Source: Clonostachys chloroleuca (Eukaryota; Ascomycota; Sordariomycetes; Hypocreales; Bionectriaceae). Taken from it: a DNA stretch of 64,000 nucleotides. Below, piece by piece: positions 56,607 through 64,000 of the stretch (positions are counted from its first letter, which is position 1; every line of letters starts with the position of its first letter). Position numbers and translations under genes: made by a program. The stretch spans positions 27,714,001-27,778,000 of the forward strand of contig JBANAY010000003.1 of the NCBI GenBank assembly GCA_037952775.1. The letters run 5' to 3'. The notes below the pieces were generated by a model, which ran no database searches, was not told where the DNA came from, and saw nothing but the letters and a program-made list of their open reading frames with translations.

Positions 56607-59230
56607 GGCTTCTGTTCAAACGAGGGGCGCTCGTTTGGTGCCAGGCAGCGGCTTCTAGATGTCGTCGATATTGTGGCGATAGCTTCGTCAATGCGACCCG
56701 AATGGCAAGCACGACGAAGAGAAAAACGCCAATTGATGGATTGAATATGGAGAAACATCAAGTTGGGCAAAGTAGGCCTATACTGGCCCTCACCTTATTG
56801 AATCATCTGAAATTCTCCTAGCCCAGGGCCCCTAGTCCCCGTGCCTTGCACACTTCAGCTCGTCCGACCGCGAGGGATTCCTGAAACCTCCAATGCCGAT
56901 GGTAGAAAGGACGGAGCCCTGTGGGAGATATCTCCACTCACGGTGGAAGGATGGGGAATCATGGTTGCATAGTAGGATCCGATTCCTTCCCACCACCCTG
57001 TCAGAAAACAGCCACCACGATTATTTGGTTGGCCGATGTTAGATATATGTACCTTTTGCTTGCTGCATTCTGTCTCATATTACCACCACCTGCCGTAAGC
57101 AAACACTGAGACTTTCCTTTCCAGCAGAACTGACTAAGTTGGCAGTCCCAAGCGTGAAAACCGGCACACAGCTCGCGGGCCCCGGTGAGAAAAGAGATGG
57201 GCTGAGGTCAGCGGTTGGGACAGGGAATAGAGCATTACTGAGTAGCCAGAGCTGCATTCCTTCAGAAATCAGCAAGGATGTGCTGCTGGCGCGCAACTGA
57301 ACAATTTCCTGTCCATTGGGCCTCACAGGGCAGTTTTTCCCTATTTTACCTAGACTATAGCCCCCATCGTCCACGTAATTCAATCAATCCAATTGGATGA
57401 ACCCTGTTAAACATGCTTGCTACCCATTGCTTCTACAGTGGTACGTCACGCTATTGAATGTGAAGCCCCAGTGCGTCTGTCGTCGCGCCATACCTAAATA
57501 GAGTAGGCTGGAGCGTTTCAGCGCATTGATGTAGGCGAATTACTCCATGTAGAAAGAAGCTGAGATGTCCTGGCGATTCGTCACCACTCTGCTTCATGGA
57601 TGGAATCGACGCGTGGGCAAGCTTTGCGCGGCAACGGTTACATTGCTAGCCCCTAATTCAATTTCCGAGCTTTGAAATAAGCTGCCATCTATATCGTAGT
57701 CTCGAGCAACATCGTGTCAACTGAGATTGAATACTTTTTGCTTATAAGGTACTGGGGGGTTAACACAGCGAAGCGCCTTGCTTGGCATTGTAGGTCGCTC
57801 GCGGTTCCTGCCGATCCCGGGACGTCACAGGACAAGAGAATTCAGAGGCTACAGGAGATCTTATCATGGCAAGCTTCCCCTGTGTTTTGCCTCTCAGCTC
57901 GCTGGTTTTTCCCACTTCGGGTGTGTCATTCGAGAACGGTATCCACCACCTTTATTCTCTTTGTCCTAATTTGATCTGAAACACCACTCACTTCGGCAAT
58001 ATGTCGTCGAATGAGACTATTCCGTGAATGTGAATTATTCTTATTTGTTTTCCAAAGCAGGTTCCCTGAGTATGGTTGGCATCAATAGGTATGTACACAG
58101 GCGAGGTTGAACTCTTGAGGAGCAAGAGCTCGCGCCCAGTCTTCTTATAAGTTATCAGTTACGATTTCTCTGATGGTTGGCAGTAGCTTAATCAATTGGT
58201 GAATATCACAATTGAAACACTTTCAATAGCTCAAGAAATTGCTGCACCTATGGATTCCGCCAACATCATCTCAAACTACTCGCAATGGAGTATCATGTGT
58301 CGCTTTCACCGGGTTGGGCAGGTGGTTATGCTGTTGGGTTGCTCTCCGATTTTTCGAGTCTAGCCTCGATTTCATAGATTCAATCAAGATCAGGGAATTC
58401 GATATTACATGACCCCCAAGCGTGGGTATCACATCTTCTCCCTGAAACGAGAGACTTCATATAGACGCTCGGCCATGGCTCTACGGCACTTATGAGAGGC
58501 AAACTTGTCCATTGGCTAGAGAATCATGGTTCAATTTTCCTCTACTGAGACCCTTATTATTCCTTTTAACACTTGTTAATCCGTGATCCTGGGTCATAGG
58601 GCGTGATCTTTGCGAACAAGGGGAGGTGCCGTTCGGCCAAATCCAACAAAGGACCCATGCCTTGTTGCTTTCTTTCCATAGCAAGCCCCATCCTACGCCT
58701 AACATCCTTGGCAGCGGCTCCTCTTGCTTGATGGAACCTTCCCTCGAGCTCTCTTCAATGGCCCAAGTGCGAATTCCCTTCCTTATCGAGGCCGGGAATT
58801 GACGACGGCTTTTCTCATTTCGCTTAAGGTCTGAGTTTCCGCCAATGCTCAATCAACCCTTCACTATATCCCATAATCTGAGTATATTAAGAGCCCCAAC
58901 CCGGAAAAAAAATAAAAAAAATCACACGTCGGCGGGAATGGCGGCTAATAAGACCAACAACACCCCTCTATCTGAAACAGTTCCTTCAGTCCCGTTCTCT
59001 GAAACTATAGATTCAAATATGCGAGATGTGGACGAAGCCGCCGCTCCGATAGACAAGGTCAGTCCTCAAGCATCAACCAGGAATAGCCAGAATTTGGGTC
59101 GTCTAGTTTGTTCCCATACTCTGAAAGGCGCTCTGGAGAAAAGAGTCTCAGGGGCGAATATGGCGGAAAAGTTGCAAACCGGATTACTTGAGCGGCCTTA
59201 GAGGGCTCTCTTGGGCGGACCCGAGCCCAT
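56607..59230. other. 2.6 kb without an intact gene
   Basis: Promoter of the DOMON gene at the left. The rest holds only short frames. A 118-codon frame at 58845-59201 is low in complexity, has no domain, and ends in a stop before the regulator fragment that follows in another frame. It may be the decayed upstream part of that gene. Confidence 0.45.
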
Positions 59231-59569
59231 TCTCGCCCATTTACTCGATTTATCCATCTGCTGGTCATCGACCAGAACATCTTTGAACACCATCGCCAGA
59301 TTTGGGATAAGACTGGTGGAAACGATGATCGTAGTTGCTCTATCCCCTGCTTGCTTTATGCAATACTATCCATAGCCTCTTTAATCAGCCTAGACCTAGG
59401 TGTTGAGAAATACTCCACTCCTTCTGGAGGTGTCGTTGGCGAGAAGTTTGCCAAAGTCTCGCAGACCCTCTTCGATCTCGAATTGCAGCATCCTACTATT
59501 ACTACTGTTCAAGCAGATCTTATCCTGAGGTCCCAATATGGAGCCATGGTGGACAACTCTCCAGGCTAG
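59231..59569 (+). pseudogene. Fungal_trans regulator fragment
   Basis: An open segment of 113 codons reads as the front of a fungal_trans domain: FIHLLVIDQNIFEHH, then CLLYAILSIASLIS, then STPSGGVVGEKFAKVSQTLFDLE, TTVQADLILRSQYGAMVDNS. It stops at a TAG right after DNSPG, where intact homologues continue with a W.Y.G.A.RMA-type stretch. There is no zinc cluster upstream and no continuation downstream in any frame. It is a remnant of a deleted Zn2Cys6 gene and has no likely function. Confidence 0.7.
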
Positions 59570-60504
59570 ACCGATAACCCTCGTAAAGCCTCGGTAGTTC
59601 CTTGAGCGGCTTACATCCAGAGTATCATTTCGCACAAGAGCTCATAGGTAACGTTTCGCTGAAGAGCTTTTTGACAACCACTCATCAAAGCAATTTCACG
59701 GGATGTTCTATCTCAAAATCATACAAATGAATTGCTTTAGATAAGTTGTTAAAAATAGGAAGATTGGCTAGTCATGTGTTAATAGAAAATAATGCGTTGG
59801 TCAACAGTAGGAATAAAAATACCGTGTCTGTTGTCAAGCACTGCGAAGATTATCTTTCATTGCCTATACTCAGAAGAGGGAGTCATGTTTGTGTTTTCTT
59901 TTGGGGAAGACTTTGGCAGGAACAGTTTCCTTATCTCTCATAATACCATTAATCTTTACCGACCACACTAGTGAAAGAGCCCTAGGTTTTCTGGTTAGAC
60001 AATCTCCATTCACCCGTCGGGATATCATGAATATTGGTCTACACGCCTCATCATTTCGGCCGCACTCTTCTTTCTAGTTAGCTATGATCTGATTAAAGTA
60101 TGTATAGGATTGAACTTCGCGCAAATGACAGTCTTGGTTGACCGATTTTCTCAGAGTGAAATGCCAAACTAGCCACACGGTCAGAGTTCCAAAGAGGTTC
60201 TCCACGACGTAAGAAGCAATTGAATGCCCGGGATGTGCTGAAGGAATATTAATATAAAAGCCTAGCCTAGGATCGATAGCTTTGGCCATACAGGGGGGCA
60301 TTGATTGAGTTTGAGATGAACATGAATCTTTCAACATGATTATCAGCCACGCATCCCCGAGGCTTCAACACCCCTTCCCCGCGTCTCCTTGTGTATTGTG
60401 TACCATGCCTCTTCCGCGATATTATGCTTCATAATCAAAATGAATCGGATGGCGGCAAGTGGTCGCCTGCTCTACACTTCTTCACCCAAGTCAATAGGTA
60501 AAGG
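59570..60504. other. Intergenic, AT-rich
   Basis: No gene recognised. A few short frames on both strands match nothing I know. Confidence 0.45.
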
Positions 60505-60778
60505 CTAGCTTCGGGGAACAGTAATTCTGAACAGATCTCGTTTCAGCTATAAACGTGCGTGGGTCAGTGGAAATCCCAGACGAAAGCCGATTGGGTAGTC
60601 AGATCATTACTTGAACAGAATATTGGCCCGGGTAATTGGAATCCAGGTAAGATTTCAATTGGCGGGAGCTGACGTTTGACGCTGACACGTACGCGTTCAT
60701 CTTGCCGTCCTCGCCATTCTTCCATTCGACGATGGAATCTGGGACAGACCAGCCATTAGAGAAACTTGATGAAGACAT
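60505..60778 (-). CDS. Small two-exon protein of 69 residues
   Basis: Exon 1 60778-60611 (56 codons), a 64-bp intron with GTAATG donor and TTTATAG acceptor, then exon 2 60546-60505 ending in TAG. The joined product is 69 residues: an Ser-rich start, then SIVEWKNGEDGKMNAYV, a LKSYLDSNYPGQYSVQ block that runs across the junction, and KRDLFRITVPRS. It looks like a family of short fungal hypothetical proteins with a conserved WK...YV...YPG.Y.V..R.D.FRI.P pattern, recalled, not checked. There is no signal peptide or membrane segment. Function unknown. It is too short for most gene finders, so it may be missing from annotations. Frame and splice agreement give reasonable trust. Confidence 0.65.
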
Positions 60779-62236
60779 GGCGTGAAGAGTGTTTTCTCAA
60801 ATTAGAGGGACTGTCTGGCGGAAGATGCGGACAAGGAACGATGCACAATTGTGCCGTAAATGAAGTGGGAAAGGCTGGTTTAAGAATGGTCCAGAATCGC
60901 CACTAGATTTAGCCACCCAAGCTTGAAAGGAGAAGTAATAGTAATACGAAATCGTCCAGCTAAGCAGGGAGTTGTACGATCGACCAGCCTCGGATTTTGA
61001 TCCTTCAACGTCGAATGGTATGCCGACGGTAAGTAAAGTCCTTTGGCTGTGCGTTGTTGACACTGCAGTTAGGGTTTAGTAGGCCCTTGTCTCACTTCTC
61101 TGACGTGACAGGGCAGGAATTCGAGGCAGGGTTTGTACGTATTATGGAATAATTCGTACCACGTTTACTGCCCACGTCTTGCATTAGTCCACGACGAAGC
61201 TCTTATCTCCAATCCATTACTTTCGCTTTCAATAACATGAGATTTTCCAGCGGCCATGTCATAGTAGCCATCGAATGTCTGGTCGGATGCTAAAGTTGCA
61301 TAGCCCATGCATGCAGTGCCCCCTGATTCAGCTGAGCCACCCTCCACCAACCACCTCACCTCACATTTGTTGGAGGGTGGGTGGTTGGGGCAGGCATCGC
61401 CGAAAGCCGTGAGGCGAAGTATCTCTCTAGAATGCAACTGCGCCATTTTCGGGGGTTCGAAGACCGGCCACATACTCCAGCCCAGATCAAAGCCCGCGAC
61501 TCACGAATCTAGTTTTCCTGGTCTTTGCGGAACCATTCCAAACGTCCTGGAGGAAGTATCTAGATATCGCAGTGCGGGCCATGGAATGACAGAGGAACTG
61601 ATTGCAGAAAATGAAATGTCGGGATTCCAGAATCCGCGCGTCCAAATGAGTGAGTGCCCAGCCGTCCAACGTTGCCACACACACCGTTTTTTTCGACACA
61701 ATTCCCCTACTTTCACCGGAACCCCCACGGAGCCGGAGCTAGCATCTTGGTTGGCTAGCTATGCGCTGTTGTGTAAGGCGACCGGAAGGATGATGAACGC
61801 CTTGCAGCTCTCCGACGGTCGCAGCCCAATGTGATGTAGCAATCTGACGAGTACCGGGAGCTGAGGTGAAGTGCGGGCAGCCACCAAAGAAATTGATTCA
61901 AGCGAACCGGTCGAGTATATTTAGGAAAGTGAGGCGCCGCCAGCAGTTTAAGTAGATCTGCCGCATCGCCGCCTGCTCAAAAGTAGAGAGAAGTATTTCA
62001 TTTCGCAGGCGCCTGCACATCAGACGGGAGAATCAGCCCAAACCCCCTTTTTCCATTTGCACTTCTTAAACCGCCACTCTTCGCTACACACCGACTTAAT
62101 TCCCAATTAGGATTCGTTCCCCGACGCTTACATAGTACAAACACAACAGCTCCGCTCTCGGGGGCAAAGACGCGGTCTGGCCTTTTCTTCCTGCCGGTTC
62201 GGAGACCTGAGTATTTGCCCGGAGTCGCACGGAATC
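60779..62236. other. 1.5 kb without a supported gene
   Basis: A 175-codon frame at 61307-61834 on the plus strand is the longest here but shows no domain, has an odd composition and overlaps antisense frames. Near 61330-61390 two purine/pyrimidine-rich strands (CCACCCTCCACC and GGAGGGTGGG) could form a hairpin. The right part is the kinase promoter. Confidence 0.4.
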
Positions 62237-64000
62237 ATGTCGCCAAGCGTTATCAATGGCTCGTCGTCCAATGATCCTCATGTGAGGAAACGAGCTTTTG
62301 GCCTAGACAATCCAGACCGAGTGGAGAGGATCCTGGACCACGGACAGAGGCTATGCTACCACGATAACACCAAGGCTCGCAAGATCAAGTTCCTAGGAGA
62401 TGTTCCCGACTTCGATGAGTTCTTGTCAACCTTAGAGGAAGATCTGGATAATTCGATGAAGAAATATTTCTTGGATAGCAACAGATACTACGTTCAGAGG
62501 AGTGACTTCGAGCGTATCCTTACACCGGAAAAGGTCCTCCAGGTAGTCAACAAATTGTCATGCTACAAATCGAAAGCACGTGATGAAAAGCGTAAACTGG
62601 CTGAAGAAATATGTTTCGGGAGCAAATCCAACCCACCGTGTATCAAGGTCTTCGGCGCATTGTTGATGAGCGATCAGATCCAGGACATTGAAATCCATAG
62701 GGCGGACGGGCTCTGCGATCACTGCCTTCCATTAATATTTAGCGACGAGGGGTTCCGATTAAGCTGTGACCGACATAATAAGGAACATGCAGGGTTCAAC
62801 AAGAAGCGCTCCAAATTCTGCAAAAGATTCAATGACGCCGCTCGTGCCCTCGTGGCTCCATATATCAAATGGGAGGACGGGAAACACTTTCACTATGTTA
62901 TCCGTGACGGAAGCTGTTTGCCAATCTACGATCACAAGAAGATCGACAAAAATGATGAAGGTGTACAAGCAGTCCTAGACGCCACAAACGGGGCGGCTAA
63001 TGGAGGGTACGGAGGATTCAGTGAGGTATATCGGGTGAAAATATCTAAATGTCACTACAATCACAGTGACACCAAGGTATGGGCTTCTCATTCATCTTGA
63101 AGTACCTTTTAACAGCATTTTCAACTGACATATCCCATCCGTAGGGACGACACCACAGGGGCTACTTTGCTCTTAAGAAACTCACTCCCCGTTATACTGA
63201 GCGCGAAAGCTTCAACCTAGAGCTCTCGACACTGATCTATTCAGCTGATCAGAAAGGGAACAAAGACCATTTAATTAAACTCCTTGCCACGTTTGAAGAG
63301 CATAATTCTGCACAAGGGCAGGACCGTCCCACTTACTATTTACTTTTCGACTGGGCGGAAGGAGATTTGGCGAGATACTGGAAGGCGAACGAGAGATTTG
63401 TTGGCGACCCTAAGCATTGCATCTGGATGTCGGACCAATTTTGTGGCCTTGCGGAGGGCTTGCAAATAATCCACAACGACCGAGAGGAGAACTTGAGGTT
63501 CCTGCCTGCAAATGTTTCAGACCCGAACGTATATGGCAGACATGGCGATATCAAGCCAGGTAATATCCTGTACTTCGAGACCGGCAAGTCGGAGGCCCCG
63601 GATCAGAGCTTGGTGTTAGCAGACTTTGGTCTTGGAAGACTCCAGACCAAATATTCACGGTCCAAACAAGATCCAAGATCTCTGGCAAGAACGGAAACAT
63701 ACCGCTCTCCTGAATTCGATCTACCTCCTCCCAAAGGTCTGGTATCGCCAGCCTCTGACATTTTCAGTCTTGGGTGTGTCTTCCTTGAATATATCTCTTG
63801 GTATATTCTTGGCACTAAGGCTGTACTGGAAGACTTTACCAACACGAGGATGGCGCATGATATCTACGGTTTCGATGTGGATATCTTCTTCAACGTCACT
63901 ACAGAGCCCAATGGGGAACAGGATGCCGAGCTGAAGCCATCAGTCAAAGAATGGATCCAGAAGCTGAAGAAACATCGCTTCTGTAATGATTACATCAATC
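62237..64000 (+). CDS. Divergent protein kinase, cut by the window end
   Basis: Exon 1 (62237-63076, 280 codons), a 68-bp intron, and exon 2 from 63145 running to the end without a stop. The N-terminal 240 residues hold a helical region with no named domain. The glycine loop is NGGYGGFSEVYRVKI, and the catalytic Lys sits in YFALKKL. The HRD motif is HGD (GRHGDIKPGNILYF), so the Arg is lost, while the Asp and the DIKPGN Asn remain. DFG is intact (LADFGLGRL), and the activation segment carries YRSPEFD. The second half after 63750 has a normal SDIFSLGCVFLE helix. It is probably an active but divergent Ser/Thr kinase, unlike the fusion kinase at 48 kb. The family is unknown. Confidence 0.8.

Noticed and set aside
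55624..56712. Longer start for the DOMON-b561 protein
   Set aside because: The unspliced frame adds about 65 residues without a signal peptide. Splicing at 56566-56502 gives a signal peptide and better sequence.
61307..61834. 175-codon open frame on the plus strand
   Set aside because: No domain, biased composition, antisense frames of similar size, and no splice or start context that supports a gene.
1..64000. CRISPR array or bacterial operon
   Set aside because: No regularly spaced repeats; gene structure with introns is eukaryotic throughout.

Overview
The window comes from a filamentous ascomycete (Pezizomycotina). The evidence is the short GT-AG introns (mostly 45-90 bp), Zn2Cys6 regulators with fungal_trans domains, a HET-domain protein, a class II hydrophobin, a histidine acid phosphatase and a But2-like secreted protein. 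The genus cannot be fixed from the sequence alone. I assembled spliced gene models by reading donor and acceptor sites and checking phase across every junction. Most models close without a frame error.

Layout. 0.7-2.4 kb: two small secreted-protein genes. 3.3-5.6 kb: wreckage of a Ty1/copia retrotransposon, folded back on itself as a 239-bp near-perfect inverted repeat and followed by an LTR-like unit. 5.7-7.4 kb: a secreted histidine acid phosphatase. 8.0-22.9 kb: the most coherent block, a probable uronide (glucuronide) catabolic cluster. It holds a GH2 beta-glucuronidase, an MFS sugar transporter, a GH88 unsaturated glucuronyl hydrolase, a DUF2264 protein and a complete Zn2Cys6 activator. 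Two decayed genes joined end to end (a regulator fragment and an acetoacetyl-CoA synthetase fragment) sit inside it. None of the three enzymes has a visible signal peptide, so the natural reading is import by the transporter followed by intracellular hydrolysis. A 9-mer, TCGGCCGGT, occurs upstream of the transporter, in the shared GH88/DUF2264 promoter and just upstream of the regulator itself.

23.9-39 kb: a HET-domain protein, a drug-type MFS exporter, a Yvc1-like vacuolar cation channel, a C2H2-like protein of unknown role and a large VWA-RING-RBR protein resembling a ubiquitin ligase. 41.1-47.3 kb: a cytochrome P450, a Zn2Cys6 regulator and an NAD-dependent epimerase/dehydrogenase, which may form a small oxidative metabolism module. 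48-51.5 kb: an unusual kinase-TPR-TPR fusion with a one-base frameshift in the kinase domain. 52.3-56.6 kb: a subtilisin-like protease, an alpha/beta hydrolase and a DOMON-cytochrome b561 protein. 59-64 kb: a regulator pseudogene fragment, a 69-codon two-exon gene, and a second divergent kinase cut by the window end.

Limits. No similarity search was run. Family names rest on motifs that can be read, and splice sites are by eye. I see no tRNA, rRNA or CRISPR array that I would defend.
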